A DNA stretch of 34,430 bases from Melioribacteraceae bacterium (lineage in GTDB: Bacteria; Bacteroidota; Ignavibacteria; Ignavibacteriales; Melioribacteraceae), in assembly GCA_016927595.1 (NCBI GenBank), contig JAFGMI010000039.1, positions 1 to 34,430 of the forward strand, given 5' to 3'. Below the pieces are notes generated by a model that did no database searches, was not told the DNA's origin, and saw nothing but the letters and a program-made list of their open reading frames with translations. How positions within the stretch are numbered: the first letter of the stretch is position 1; each line of letters starts with the position of its first letter. Position numbers and translations under genes: made by a program. Below are positions 16,593 to 26,082 of the stretch, piece after piece.

Positions 16593-17948
16593 ATGTTTTC
16601 CAACGAGGATACAATAACAGCATTAGCTACAGCCCCGGGAATCGGAGCTATTTCCGTTATACGGGTAAGCGGATCAAATAGCTTTAGTGCCGTTGATAAT
16701 ATTTTTCGCAGCAGCAAAAAACTATCGGATTGCGAACCAAATACAATTCATTACGGAAAAATTTATAATGGAAAAAACGATGTACTTGATGATGTGCTGG
16801 TATCTGTATTCCAGTCTCCAAATTCTTATACCGGCGAAGATTCGGTTGAAATCAGCACACATGGCTCTCAGCTCATCGTTGGTAAAATTATCGAAGAATT
16901 GATGAAATATGATGTTCGCATTGCCGAACCGGGCGAGTTTACAAAGAGAGCCTTCATGAACGGCAAAATAGACCTGGCTCAGGCGGAAGCTGTTATTGAT
17001 ATTATTAATTCGCGGACCGATGCATCCTTAAGAGGTGCACGAAATCAACTTGACGGCATTCTCTCAGGCAAAGTAAATTCATTGAGGGAAATGCTCGTAA
17101 ATGCATCTTCACTTGTCGAACTTGAACTTGATTTCGCCGAAGAGGATATTGAATTTATACAGCTGGATGAATTGTCTTCAAAAATTGACACGGTTAAAGA
17201 GGAAATAGACAAATTAATTTTAACATACTCATTTGGAAGAGTTATTAAAGACGGTGTGAACGTTGCGCTGGTAGGAAAGCCTAATGTCGGTAAATCTTCT
17301 TTGCTGAATTACATATTGAAGGAATCAAGAGCTATTGTATCTGAAATTCCCGGAACAACACGCGATGTAATACGTGAGGAAGTTTCCATAGATGGAATAC
17401 TATTTCGTCTTTTTGATACTGCCGGCATCAGAATAACTGAAGATACAATTGAAAAAGAGGGTGTACTGCGTAGCAGAAAAGCCGTTCAGGATGCCGATCT
17501 TATTTTGTTGATAGACGATATAACAGAAGAATTCTCAGCAAATCTTTTCAATGATCTGAAGAATCTTGCGTCGAGTGAAAGAATAATTACAGTGGGAAAT
17601 AAAATCGATTTAACAAAAAAAGTGAATTATAATTACGATGTTTTGGTTTCAGCTTTGACTGGTGAAGGAATAAATATTCTTTTTGAAAAAATGAAATTAA
17701 TGTCGGTTGGAATGAGCAATTATACCGAACAGACGGCAATAGTTTCAAATATCAGGCATTATAATGCGCTTAAAAGAGCAAGTGAAAATTTAATTAAAGG
17801 AAAAGAATCTATCAGGGTTGGAATGTCCGGCGAATTCATTTCTGTCGATCTCCGAAATGCCGAAACCGCACTGGGAGAAATTATTGGAAAAGTTACTACG
17901 GATGACATATTAAATAACATTTTTTCAAAATTTTGTATCGGAAAGTGA
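16593..17948 (+). CDS. mnmE: tRNA modification GTPase MnmE
   Basis: Works with MnmG to build the 5-(carboxy)aminomethyl group on wobble U34 of certain tRNAs. The 451-residue length is standard. N-terminal tetrahydrofolate-binding domain (TIAALATAPG-like start ITALATAPGIGAISVIRVSG, FMNGKIDLAQAEAV); the G domain has G1 GKPNVGKSS (228-236), EIPGTTRD, FDTAGIR and NKID; the protein ends in the conserved catalytic CIGK (448-451). It lies 115 bp upstream of mnmG, and that gap holds two parS sites. Confidence 0.98.
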   Translation: MFSNEDTITALATAPGIGAISVIRVSGSNSFSAVDNIFRSSKKLSDCEPNTIHYGKIYNGKNDVLDDVLVSVFQSPNSYTGEDSVEISTHGSQLIVGKIIEELMKYDVRIAEPGEFTKRAFMNGKIDLAQAEAVIDIINSRTDASLRGARNQLDGILSGKVNSLREMLVNASSLVELELDFAEEDIEFIQLDELSSKIDTVKEEIDKLILTYSFGRVIKDGVNVALVGKPNVGKSSLLNYILKESRAIVSEIPGTTRDVIREEVSIDGILFRLFDTAGIRITEDTIEKEGVLRSRKAVQDADLILLIDDITEEFSANLFNDLKNLASSERIITVGNKIDLTKKVNYNYDVLVSALTGEGINILFEKMKLMSVGMSNYTEQTAIVSNIRHYNALKRASENLIKGKESIRVGMSGEFISVDLRNAETALGEIIGKVTTDDILNNIFSKFCIGK

Positions 17949-17950
17949 GA

Positions 17951-17966
17951 TGTTCCACGTGAAACC
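17951..17966. promoter_or_regulatory. parS: parS site 1 (ParB/Spo0J binding)
   Basis: TGTTCCACGTGAAACC matches 15 of 16 positions of the widely conserved bacterial parS consensus TGTTNCACGTGAAACA; the only mismatch is the last base. It starts 3 bases after the mnmE stop codon. parS sites load ParB for chromosome segregation and usually cluster near oriC, often beside the gid (mnmG/rsmG) genes. Confidence 0.9.
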
Positions 17967-18036
17967 CCGCTCAGCGGGGATCTGAAATTTCGTTTTGCAA
18001 TTTTTTGAACCATGAAAATTTCAGACGCCCTTTGGG

Positions 18037-18052
18037 CGTTTCACGTGAAACA
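18037..18052. promoter_or_regulatory. parS: parS site 2 (ParB/Spo0J binding)
   Basis: CGTTTCACGTGAAACA matches 15 of 16 of the parS consensus, with a perfect 14-bp palindromic core GTTTCACGTGAAAC. It ends 11 bases before the mnmG start codon, next to that gene's AGAAGGGA RBS, so ParB bound here could also influence mnmG expression (inference). Confidence 0.92.
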
Positions 18053-18063
18053 GAAGGGATAAA

Positions 18064-19944
18064 ATGACTAATTATTACGATATAATTGTGGTCGGTGCCG
18101 GACACGCGGGTGTGGAAGCCGGTATTGCCGCCGCAAAGATGGGCTGTTCGGTCGGACTTGTAACAATGGATAAAAATGCCATTGCCAGAATGTCGTGCAA
18201 TCCCGCAATCGGTGGCAGCGCAAAGGGACACCTCGTGCACGAGATTGATGCGCTGGGCGGTGTTATGGGTGAAATTGCTGACAAAACCGGTATTCAGTTC
18301 CGTGTGCTGAATAAATCCAAGGGTCCTGCAGTTTGGGCAGGACGCTGTCAGTCGGATCGGGATTTATATACTTTGGAGGCTGCCCGTGTGGTTAATTTGG
18401 TTCAGAATCTCGAAATTATTGAAGATAGTGTAATTGAAGCTATTGAAGAAAACCGGAAAATTGCAGGCGTAAAAACAGCTGCCGGCACGGAAATAAAATG
18501 CAAGGCTCTGATTGTATGTTCAGGTACCTTTTTAAATGGTCTGATGTACACTGGTTTGGATGCAACAAAAGGCGGGAGATTCGGTGAACAGCCCTCGGTT
18601 GGATTGACTGATTCCCTGATCAAAATGGGGTTTGAAGCTGGCAGGTTAAAAACAGGTACACCGCCCAGACTGGCAAAAGATTCGATTAATTGGGGCGTGT
18701 TAAAAGAGCAACCGGGCGATGATATTCCCGAACCCTTTTCCTCCAGAACTGACAAAAGTAAATTTCCGTTTCTGCCCCAGCTCAGCTGTTATATATCCCA
18801 TACAAACGAGGATGTTCATAAAATTCTTGAGACCGGATTTGATCAGTCGCCGATGTTTACGGGTTTGATAAGCGGAACGGGACCCCGTTACTGCCCTTCG
18901 ATAGAGGATAAAATCGTAAGATTCGCTGATAAAAAAACACATCAGCTTTTTCTGGAGCCCGAGGGTCTTAATAGCGATCAAATATACCTGAACGGCTTTC
19001 CCACTTCTCTCCCGGCAGATGTGCAGCTCATAGCGATGAAACTGATACCGGGACTTGAGAATGTAAATGTAATCAGACCGGGATATGCAGTTGAGTATGA
19101 CTATTTTCCTCCCTATCAAGTTGATCTTACGCTGGAAACAAAACGGATTAAAGGACTATACTTTGCCGGACAAATAAATGGAACTTCGGGTTATGAAGAA
19201 GCTGCCGGTCAGGGAATTGTCGCCGGTATAAATGCTGCATTAAAGATTCAGCATCGGGGCGAGTTTATAATGAAGCGAAGCGAAAGTTACATCGGTGTTC
19301 TGATTGACGACCTTGTTGGAAAATCAACCAATGAGCCCTACAGAATGTTTACGTCCCGCGCAGAATACCGGCTTATACTTCGCCAGGATAATGCAGACAG
19401 AAGATTAATGAAATATGGTTACGAGTTCGGATTAGTTTCAAAGGAACAGTATGACGATTTGAAAAGAAAGGAATTAATTATAACGAATAGTTTTGATCTA
19501 CTCGATAAGGTCAAAGCAACTCCTAAGTCAATTAATAAATACTTTGAGTCGGTTGGATCATCCGCACTCGAAAATACTGAAACATTAACTAAGATTGTAA
19601 GGCGACCTGAGGTAAAATTGAAAGATCTCCTCGAAAAGGTTGATTTAGGTCTTAATGGCGAATTTAATGATCTGAAATCTGATGAAAGTATTATTCAGCA
19701 GGTTGAAATCGAGCTGAAGTATGAAGGTTATATTAAAAGGGAATTCGAGATGATAGAGAAGATGGAAAGAATGGAAAATATCGCAATCCCTTTAAGTTTT
19801 GATTTTCTGAAAGTTAAACAAATTTCTGCGGAAGGACGCGAAAAATTACACAAAATTAAACCAAGATCGATAGGGCAGGCATCCCGCATATCGGGTGTTT
19901 CTCCTTCTGATATTTCCATATTATTAGTATATTTGAAGAATTAA
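18064..19944 (+). CDS. mnmG: tRNA uridine-5-carboxymethylaminomethyl modification enzyme MnmG (GidA)
   Basis: FAD-dependent partner of MnmE in U34 tRNA modification. The 626-residue length is standard. The N-terminal Rossmann motif GAGHAG is at residues 11-16, followed by [20 protein letters not shown] and [17 protein letters not shown]. The family signature GTPPRL and the C-terminal [26 protein letters not shown] region are intact, and the C-terminal helical domain ends with [29 protein letters not shown] precedes the ATG. It sits after mnmE and 14 bp before rsmG, the classical gid arrangement. Confidence 0.98.
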   Translation: MTNYYDIIVVGAGHAGVEAGIAAAKMGCSVGLVTMDKNAIARMSCNPAIGGSAKGHLVHEIDALGGVMGEIADKTGIQFRVLNKSKGPAVWAGRCQSDRDLYTLEAARVVNLVQNLEIIEDSVIEAIEENRKIAGVKTAAGTEIKCKALIVCSGTFLNGLMYTGLDATKGGRFGEQPSVGLTDSLIKMGFEAGRLKTGTPPRLAKDSINWGVLKEQPGDDIPEPFSSRTDKSKFPFLPQLSCYISHTNEDVHKILETGFDQSPMFTGLISGTGPRYCPSIEDKIVRFADKKTHQLFLEPEGLNSDQIYLNGFPTSLPADVQLIAMKLIPGLENVNVIRPGYAVEYDYFPPYQVDLTLETKRIKGLYFAGQINGTSGYEEAAGQGIVAGINAALKIQHRGEFIMKRSESYIGVLIDDLVGKSTNEPYRMFTSRAEYRLILRQDNADRRLMKYGYEFGLVSKEQYDDLKRKELIITNSFDLLDKVKATPKSINKYFESVGSSALENTETLTKIVRRPEVKLKDLLEKVDLGLNGEFNDLKSDESIIQQVEIELKYEGYIKREFEMIEKMERMENIAIPLSFDFLKVKQISAEGREKLHKIKPRSIGQASRISGVSPSDISILLVYLKN

Positions 19945-19958
19945 ATTCCGAGGGTTAA

Positions 19959-20639
19959 TTGGATATTCAAGAACAATATCTTCGAGAACTAAAAAGCTTT
20001 TTTTGGGAAAATAGTCTTAATCCGGATATTTATCAAATGGAAAGATTAGCCCATTTCGCAGCCTTAGTCGCTGAAAAAAATGACAAGGTTAATTTAATTT
20101 CTCGCAAGGATGTTAAGAATATTATCGAAAACCATGTGTTTATATCGGCTTTCATATCAGAGTATTTCCCGGGCAAAGTTAATCGTTTTATAGATATTGG
20201 TACCGGCGGCGGATTTCCCGGAATTCCTCTGGCAATTACAAACCCTATGATACGTGGTGTTCTTGTTGATTCCACTGCAAAAAAAATAGAGGCTGTTCAG
20301 GAATTTGTAAAAAAATTAAAACTCAGTAATGTTATAGTTGAAAACGGACGCGCAGAAAGTGATGAGTTTAAAGAAAAATATAAAGACACATTTGATTTAG
20401 TGGTTAGCCGTGCTACAGTTCCCCTTATTATTCTTTTCAGATATTCCCTTCCATTAATAAAAGAAAAAGCATATTTAATGGCTATTAAAGGGGGTGATCT
20501 GGATTCGGAATTTAAAACCGCTGAAATGAAATATAAAGCTTACATCAGAAAATCAACAATCTTCGAACTCGCTTATAAACCTACCAATACACGCAATGAA
20601 AAAGGTAAGAAGTTAGTCATACTGGAATTAAGTAAATGA
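19959..20639 (+). CDS. rsmG: 16S rRNA (guanine-N7) methyltransferase RsmG (GidB)
   Basis: Methylates N7 of G527 (E. coli numbering) in 16S rRNA using S-adenosylmethionine. 226 residues, usual length. The SAM-binding motif DIGTGGGFPG is at residues 79-88, after the family's VNLISRKDVKNIIENH segment; the later VSRAT motif is also present. The start is a TTG with GAGGG 4 bases upstream; no ATG gives the full N-terminal helix. It lies 14 bp after mnmG and overlaps murQ by 4 bp (ATGA), so translation of the two is probably coupled. Confidence 0.96.
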   Translation: MDIQEQYLRELKSFFWENSLNPDIYQMERLAHFAALVAEKNDKVNLISRKDVKNIIENHVFISAFISEYFPGKVNRFIDIGTGGGFPGIPLAITNPMIRGVLVDSTAKKIEAVQEFVKKLKLSNVIVENGRAESDEFKEKYKDTFDLVVSRATVPLIILFRYSLPLIKEKAYLMAIKGGDLDSEFKTAEMKYKAYIRKSTIFELAYKPTNTRNEKGKKLVILELSK

Positions 20640-21559
20640 GCTCTGAACAACGGAAGATTTTCGAAGAGATAAGCCAACTATCGACAGAGCAACAAAATCC
20701 CAAGTCGGTTAATATTGATAAAATGTCGACTGAAGAGGTTCTTCGAATAATAAATGCTGAAGATAAAAAAGTCCCTATCGCCGTTGAACACGAAATCCCT
20801 TACATTGCCAAAGCCGTAGACTTGGTTGTGCATGCACTTAAAAACGGAGGCAGGTTACTTTACTTTGGAGCAGGTACCAGCGGCAGGCTCGGTGTTGTTG
20901 ACGCTTCGGAATGCCCGCCTACTTTCGGTGCGCCGTATGGCTTGATTGAAGGCTATATCGCGGGAGGCAGGGAAGCAATGTTTCGCGCACAGGAAGGTGC
21001 CGAGGACTATGAAGAGAATGGTGTTAATGATGTAATTGCAGCTAAAGTAACTGCGAAAGATGTCGTTTGCGGAATTGCTGCCAGCCGCAGAACACCTTAT
21101 GTAATCGGTGCAATTACAAAGGCAAAAGAACTCGGAGCTGCTACATTATACATCACCGCAACGCCCAGAGAATCATTCAACATTGAAAATGTAGATGTTG
21201 CAATCTGCCCGCATGTCGGTCCCGAAGTAGTAATGGGCTCTACCCGAATGAAAAGCGGTACGGCGCAGAAATTAGTGCTTAATATGATTACGACTACAAC
21301 TTTTATAAGGATGGGTAAAACTTACGAAAATATGATGATAGACCTGCAGCAGACTAATAAAAAACTGGTTGAACGTTCTAAACGAATTCTTATGATGATT
21401 ACCGGCGTTAGTTATGAAGATGCAACCAGATATCTTGAACTCTCACAAGGACACGTAAAAACTGCTTTAGTTATGATACTTGCAAATTGTGATTATGAGG
21501 AGGCTCAGTCAAGGTTAAGTAATGCCGACGGTTTTGTAAGAAAAGCTATCGAATTATAA
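20636..21559 (+). CDS. murQ: N-acetylmuramic acid 6-phosphate etherase
   Basis: Cleaves the lactyl ether of MurNAc-6-phosphate to give GlcNAc-6-phosphate and D-lactate in peptidoglycan recycling. 307 residues (E. coli 298). SIS-fold motif YFGAGTSGRLGVVDASECPP; Glu92 and Glu123 correspond to catalytic Glu83 and Glu114 of the E. coli enzyme. Later motifs GIAASRRTPYVIGA and GPEVVMGSTRMKSGTAQKLVLNM are typical. It overlaps rsmG by 4 bp, which places cell-wall recycling in the gid operon. No MurNAc kinase (anmK or amgK) or transporter is visible in the window. Confidence 0.97.
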   Translation: MSSEQRKIFEEISQLSTEQQNPKSVNIDKMSTEEVLRIINAEDKKVPIAVEHEIPYIAKAVDLVVHALKNGGRLLYFGAGTSGRLGVVDASECPPTFGAPYGLIEGYIAGGREAMFRAQEGAEDYEENGVNDVIAAKVTAKDVVCGIAASRRTPYVIGAITKAKELGAATLYITATPRESFNIENVDVAICPHVGPEVVMGSTRMKSGTAQKLVLNMITTTTFIRMGKTYENMMIDLQQTNKKLVERSKRILMMITGVSYEDATRYLELSQGHVKTALVMILANCDYEEAQSRLSNADGFVRKAIEL

Positions 21560-21571
21560 GAATAATTTTTA

Positions 21572-22714
21572 TTATCCCCCGGACTCATAATCATAATTCA
21601 TTATACGAAAAGGATTGAATACAAACGGTATAATATTCGGATGGCTTTTCATATGAGTGGAAATCAATTTCGAAGCTCCAAACCTTATTGATCTGGCATT
21701 ATAACCGATAAGCTGTAAGTACGCTACAAGAAACGCACTCCTCTGCCCCGAATAACTGTAAATAATAATTTCTTTATCCGCCGGAAGTGTCTGCAAATCC
21801 TGGCTGCTTCTAAAAGTGGAAGTAACCTTAGTATAGTCTTCCCTCGATGCGGGCATCGGCGGGAAATACAACACGCAATTCACCGGGTGAAACCTGTATT
21901 CACCAGGAATAAATTCACCGGCGTTATACAGATAACGGTCGGAATAACAAATCATAAAAACGTCGTCTTTTAAGATATAGCTGCTTAAAAATATTTCCGC
22001 ACTTATACTGCATTCCGAAACATCAGAACCAATATCACCCCCTTCAACAAATTCCTTAGCCAGCAGCATCTTAATTCTATGTTTCAACAACTCATCTAAA
22101 CTCTCATTATTTTCGGGCACCTCTATATCGGGCAGCGGACCCAGCGGAGGCATGGGATAATCAATATTATCAAAGAAACCATCTTCCAGCGAGATAGCTA
22201 ATGTATCGAGTCCGTTCATCCAGGCATCTGCAAAATCGGTATGCCAGTAAGACATCCCGAAATTAAGCGAAAACACGTTGTTATACCCGGCAACTCTCAG
22301 CAGTAATGTACAATAACCGCTGTGTTCACCTGTACTGCTTACTATAACCACCACCTGATAGTTTTTTTCGATGCTGTTCATTTCCGCATAATCGAGAAGA
22401 GCTTCACTCTTGACATTTATTGCGCCGGGAATATGACCGGCTTCAAATTCATAATCCGGTCTGATATCAATAACATGATATTTCCCAAGATTTGCCTGCA
22501 CGGTATTTACAGAAACAAGCGATGGAAACAGATATGAATTAATATAATCTCCGTGAGTTTCCAGATAAGTTACAAGCTGTTCGGTTGAACTCCCGGTTCC
22601 AATACCGATATTTATTATTTTATCATCGATGCACGAATAAATTAAACTGAGCGTCGGGATTAATAACGCTATTACAACTCGTGTGCTCATCAGATGATTA
22701 ATTGTCTTTTTCAT
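21572..22714 (-). CDS. lipoprotein with two degenerate rhodanese domains (active-site Cys replaced by Ser)
   Basis: 380 residues from the ATG at 22714. This start is preferred because it follows the upstream stop by 4 bp and gives a lipoprotein signal (VIALLIPTLSLIYSC); a longer reading from 22780 overlaps the upstream gene. First rhodanese domain about residues 75-180 (VIDIRPDYEFEAGHIPGAIN, then VIVSSTGEHSG); second about 255-360 (YNAGEFIPGEYRF, then IIIYSYSGQRSAFLVAYL). In active rhodaneses the loop begins with Cys three residues before the Gly; here it is Ser126 and Ser320, so sulfur transfer is unlikely in either. Last gene of a compact unit with the DUF4249 and TonB-receptor genes, so it may be a periplasmic or outer-membrane accessory to uptake (inference). 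Confidence 0.82.
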   Translation of the reverse strand: MKKTINHLMSTRVVIALLIPTLSLIYSCIDDKIINIGIGTGSSTEQLVTYLETHGDYINSYLFPSLVSVNTVQANLGKYHVIDIRPDYEFEAGHIPGAINVKSEALLDYAEMNSIEKNYQVVVIVSSTGEHSGYCTLLLRVAGYNNVFSLNFGMSYWHTDFADAWMNGLDTLAISLEDGFFDNIDYPMPPLGPLPDIEVPENNESLDELLKHRIKMLLAKEFVEGGDIGSDVSECSISAEIFLSSYILKDDVFMICYSDRYLYNAGEFIPGEYRFHPVNCVLYFPPMPASREDYTKVTSTFRSSQDLQTLPADKEIIIYSYSGQRSAFLVAYLQLIGYNARSIRFGASKLISTHMKSHPNIIPFVFNPFRIMNYDYESGG

Positions 22715-22718
22715 AGCA

Positions 22719-23525
22719 CTAATGCAAATTATAAATAACTGGTTTGTTGATTGCCATTCCGATAAAGAGACCAATTGCATTTTCGTTAGTACTTTTTACA
22801 TTCCATTTAATTCTTCCCCCGCTCGAACCGTAAGGATTATCCACACTTACAGATTTACCGCCCGAGAAATAAAACTCCCTGTACTGGATATCAAAAGCGT
22901 AAATTCTGAGGAACAATTTATTAGCATAAGCAAAGGATTTGTATTGTGCCGGAACTTTATCAGCATAAACGATGACCGGAATATCGGAGGACACAGGTTC
23001 AATCAGATTATAGAAATCGACTAAAGGAAAAATATCATACGAATCGTTGTGAATTTCCCATATCGCTCCGTAAACGCTTGATTTTTCCCCTAATATATTA
23101 ATTTGAAATGTACTGTCCGGCGTAAAGTATTTGCTTACTATTCCGCCGGTATCAGGGACAACCGTTTGAGCATAAATATCCGTATCACCGATTTTCACAA
23201 ATAGTTCATATTTATCACCGGATCTCGCATATGGTTCCAGCGTCGGTTTGTACCAGCCGGCTTTAGAATAACCCAACGAAATCATTTTCAGATTATTTAT
23301 ACGTATAAAGGCAAGCGCATCTTTGATAACAGCCTCTTCCAAATTGTATACATCATTAACGGGCATAGTCCTTGTTATCCTTACACCGCTGAACGGCTGG
23401 TCTTTGATAACGTTGCCCTGCACGATGAATTCATCATCAGTAGGAAGTTCTACTTCGACGACATCTACCTTCACACACGATGTAAGCAGTGCAAATGCTA
23501 ATATTATTAAAGCAACTTTATTCAT
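22719..23525 (-). CDS. DUF4249 family lipoprotein
   Basis: 268 residues from the ATG at 23525; a GTG four codons upstream would overlap the receptor gene. The lipoprotein signal LIILAFALLTSC places it in the cell envelope. The following EFIVQGNVIKDQPFSGVRITRTMPV region, beta-rich, is the DUF4249 pattern often encoded right after a TonB-dependent receptor in Bacteroidetes; it is presumed to be a surface partner of the receptor, function unproven. It starts 2 bp after the receptor stop and ends 4 bp before the rhodanese-protein start, so the three genes form one operon. Confidence 0.8.
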   Translation of the reverse strand: MNKVALIILAFALLTSCVKVDVVEVELPTDDEFIVQGNVIKDQPFSGVRITRTMPVNDVYNLEEAVIKDALAFIRINNLKMISLGYSKAGWYKPTLEPYARSGDKYELFVKIGDTDIYAQTVVPDTGGIVSKYFTPDSTFQINILGEKSSVYGAIWEIHNDSYDIFPLVDFYNLIEPVSSDIPVIVYADKVPAQYKSFAYANKLFLRIYAFDIQYREFYFSGGKSVSVDNPYGSSGGRIKWNVKSTNENAIGLFIGMAINKPVIYNLH

Positions 23526-23527
23526 AA

Positions 23528-25843
23528 TTATAAACACATTTTTATTCCAACGGACGGCAGAAAAGGGAATAATACAATTTGCTTGATCACCGGAACGTCT
23601 TCCCCGTTCTTATCGGTATTTGAAATATAATATGAAAATACATTGTACCTGTTATACACGTTGTAAATGTTAAGATATGCGTTATAGTCGCAGTTATTAA
23701 TTTTAAATGTATAGGTTATATTTAAATCCATTTTATGATAATCGGGAAGTAGAAATTCATTTCGTCCTTTCACATTAAGGTTTACTCTGTCTTCGTTGAA
23801 TGGCGGAAGATCACGGAATATGTATTGCCCGGATGGAAGCGTCATTCTTCTGCCGGTTGAATACACCCATGTTGCTCCGACACTGAGATTCTGAAATAAC
23901 TTGTACGTTAGAGCAATCGAAACATCGTGCCTTCTGTCATAATTCGGATAGAAGGGCACTCCGTTGTTTAGTTCTTCAAACTTTCTTTCTGTCCAGCTTA
24001 TTGTATAACCCGCCCAGCCCGCTAAATTTCCCGCACGTTTATTGATGAAAAACTCAAACCCATATGATTCGCCGGTTCCTTTTGTTATCTGCGATTCAAG
24101 AGATTCATATGGATCGAACTTTGCATCCTCCCTGAACTCGTAAAGATTTTTCATATCGCGGTAATATGTCTCGGCTGAAATGAGGTACTCCCGGTTATAA
24201 AAATAGCTCTCGAGTCCGAACACATATTGCCACGAACTGCTCGGCTTCATTTGTTTTGTTGACGAATACCACAAATCTGTAGGCAACGACTTATCATTTC
24301 TAACCAGTAAATGTAAAAACTGATGCGCGTTAGCAGCCGCCATTTTAATCGACAGCCAGTTAAACGGCGAATATGCCAATGATACTCTCGGTTCAAATTT
24401 TGAATACCGGCTGCCGGAAAAGTAATAGTAACGGGCGCCTATATTCAGAAGAAACAAATTTCCGAAGTTCGATTCATTCTGAAAAAATAATGCAGCTTCG
24501 ATGGAATTATTTTTCTTTTTCAGCGATTCGGATTTTTCTAGTGCATAGCTGTAATAATTGCTGAATTTTACTTCGTACATGTGGTAAGTTAAATCCGTAC
24601 CGAGTTTTAAAGTGTTGTCATTATTCCACCTGATTTCGGAAACACTTCTTATGTTCAAATCGGAAAGTCTGGAGGCTGAATAATAATCGGATTCAAAGGT
24701 ATTGTCGAGAGTGTCTGAAATGTTTGTCTGAAATGAATAGTCTATATAATTAAACGTTGTATTAGTAAAAATGGATGTGGAATGTATTTTCAGCCAGTTA
24801 ATATTAAACGCTCCGTTCTTCCATGCAATGTCGTATCTCAGGTTTTCATCATTATCCGGATTATACAACCTGTCTCTGCTGTAAACTGCGCTGATTGAAA
24901 CTATATTATTATCGGGAAGCGTGTAAGTAAATTTTGAATTCATATCGTAAAAACCGTAACGCGGAATGTTGCTGTCTTTCATAAAGTTTTTCAGAATCAG
25001 GTCGTAATACATTGCACGCCCAGCAATCATGTATGTGGATTTTTCTGTGAGCGGACCTTCCATCGCTACAAACGAATTTATTGTCCCAACACCGAGATCA
25101 ACCGACTCTTTCTCTCTCGTGCCCGATCTCAGTTTTATATCGAGTATGCTTGAGAGACGTCCACCGTATTCTGCAGGGAAAGCTCCCTTAATAAGTTTAA
25201 TGTCCTGAACCGCATTGGAATTAAACGTGCTCGTAAAATTTCCCAAATGAGAAGGATTATAGAGCACCATTCCGTCGACTAATGTTAATGTCTGATCGGG
25301 CGAACCGCCTCTTATATATAATCCATTGGAGAGCTCGGATGCAACCTGCACACCCGGCAGCAGCTGCAATGATTTGAAAATATTAGTTTCACCGCTTAAG
25401 GAAGGAAGAAGTTCAACAAGCTTTGCAGGAATTTTAATCGTACTGATACTTACTTCATCGGTTTTTTCTCCAGTAATTACAACCTCCTCCAGCTCTACAT
25501 CATCAGGAACTAATTCAATATTATAATCAACCTTGCCTCTTTCGACTGTAATAAATATTTCATTTGCAAGAGTTTTAAATCCAAGATTCTTTGCTACCAG
25601 ATAGTATTTTCCTTTTCCAAGACTGGTAATCGCGTAAAAACCGTACCGGTTTGTGGCTGTTCCCTTGAATAATTCCGATTCTGCCGATAAGCTGTCTTTA
25701 AATAGAAGTATGTTGGTACCAATTAATATTTCTCCGGTTGTCTTGTCTGTTACTATACCCGATATGCTTACATTTCCATCCTGTGCATATTGGGACACAG
25801 CTGCAAAGAGCCACAATAATAAAACCTGTAAAGTTTTCTGCAT
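23528..25843 (-). CDS. TonB-dependent outer-membrane receptor with carboxypeptidase-like N-terminal domain
   Basis: 771 residues. Signal peptide about 1-20 (VLLLWLFAAVSQYAQ). Residues about 25-110 form a CarboxypepD_reg-like domain (SISGIVTDKTTGEILIGTNI). The plug follows (about 120-235: VVITGEK, LPGVQVASELSNGLYIRGG, LVDGMVLYNPSHLGNF, IKGAFPAEYGGRLSSILDI), then a 22-strand type beta-barrel rich in aromatic-ended strands. It imports a ligand across the outer membrane with TonB energy. The ligand cannot be told from sequence. It heads the operon with the DUF4249 and rhodanese-like lipoproteins, and has no SusD partner, so it is not a canonical SusC. The chain ends GIKMCL rather than the usual terminal Phe. 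Confidence 0.92.
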   Translation of the reverse strand: MQKTLQVLLLWLFAAVSQYAQDGNVSISGIVTDKTTGEILIGTNILLFKDSLSAESELFKGTATNRYGFYAITSLGKGKYYLVAKNLGFKTLANEIFITVERGKVDYNIELVPDDVELEEVVITGEKTDEVSISTIKIPAKLVELLPSLSGETNIFKSLQLLPGVQVASELSNGLYIRGGSPDQTLTLVDGMVLYNPSHLGNFTSTFNSNAVQDIKLIKGAFPAEYGGRLSSILDIKLRSGTREKESVDLGVGTINSFVAMEGPLTEKSTYMIAGRAMYYDLILKNFMKDSNIPRYGFYDMNSKFTYTLPDNNIVSISAVYSRDRLYNPDNDENLRYDIAWKNGAFNINWLKIHSTSIFTNTTFNYIDYSFQTNISDTLDNTFESDYYSASRLSDLNIRSVSEIRWNNDNTLKLGTDLTYHMYEVKFSNYYSYALEKSESLKKKNNSIEAALFFQNESNFGNLFLLNIGARYYYFSGSRYSKFEPRVSLAYSPFNWLSIKMAAANAHQFLHLLVRNDKSLPTDLWYSSTKQMKPSSSWQYVFGLESYFYNREYLISAETYYRDMKNLYEFREDAKFDPYESLESQITKGTGESYGFEFFINKRAGNLAGWAGYTISWTERKFEELNNGVPFYPNYDRRHDVSIALTYKLFQNLSVGATWVYSTGRRMTLPSGQYIFRDLPPFNEDRVNLNVKGRNEFLLPDYHKMDLNITYTFKINNCDYNAYLNIYNVYNRYNVFSYYISNTDKNGEDVPVIKQIVLFPFLPSVGIKMCL

Positions 25844-26082
25844 TATATATTTATTATGTTAAGAGGACGCCCGTGTTTACATATAAATCATTATGTGCAA
25901 TTTAGAAGATTACCCTGAAAAAGTAAGAGAAAAAATTACCCACAAATATTCTGGCTGTTGATAATACCGTTTGATGGTTTCCTTTGGCTCGGATTTCAGC
26001 AAAGTTGTTATCCGGTTTCCGATAATTCTTGATTTAATTAGTTATTTTAACTTAATAGAATTTGATTTGTCTATAATTTGTT

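Larger units (their letters stand above)
17951..18052. repeat. 102-bp nested inverted repeat between mnmE and mnmG, carrying parS sites at both ends
   Basis: The segment reads nearly the same on both strands. From outside inward the paired elements are parS (17951-17966 with 18037-18052), a GC-rich mini-hairpin (CCCCGC-TCA-GCGGGG at 17965-17979 with ACGCCC-TTT-GGGCGT at 18025-18039), and perfect arms TCTGAAATTT (17981-17990) with AAATTTCAGA (18016-18025). The centre is near 18002. It covers nearly the whole gap between the two genes. Confidence 0.85.

Noticed and set aside
18700-19119. 139-residue minus-strand open frame opposite mnmG
   Set aside because: Lies wholly within mnmG on the other strand and has no family features.
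22715-22780. Longer N-terminus for the rhodanese-like lipoprotein
   Set aside because: It would overlap the DUF4249 gene by 62 bp and mask the lipoprotein signal that starts at 22714.
22837-22845. Perfect DnaA box TTATCCACA
   Set aside because: Single copy inside the DUF4249 coding sequence, with no cluster or AT-rich unwinding element around it, so it is not an origin.
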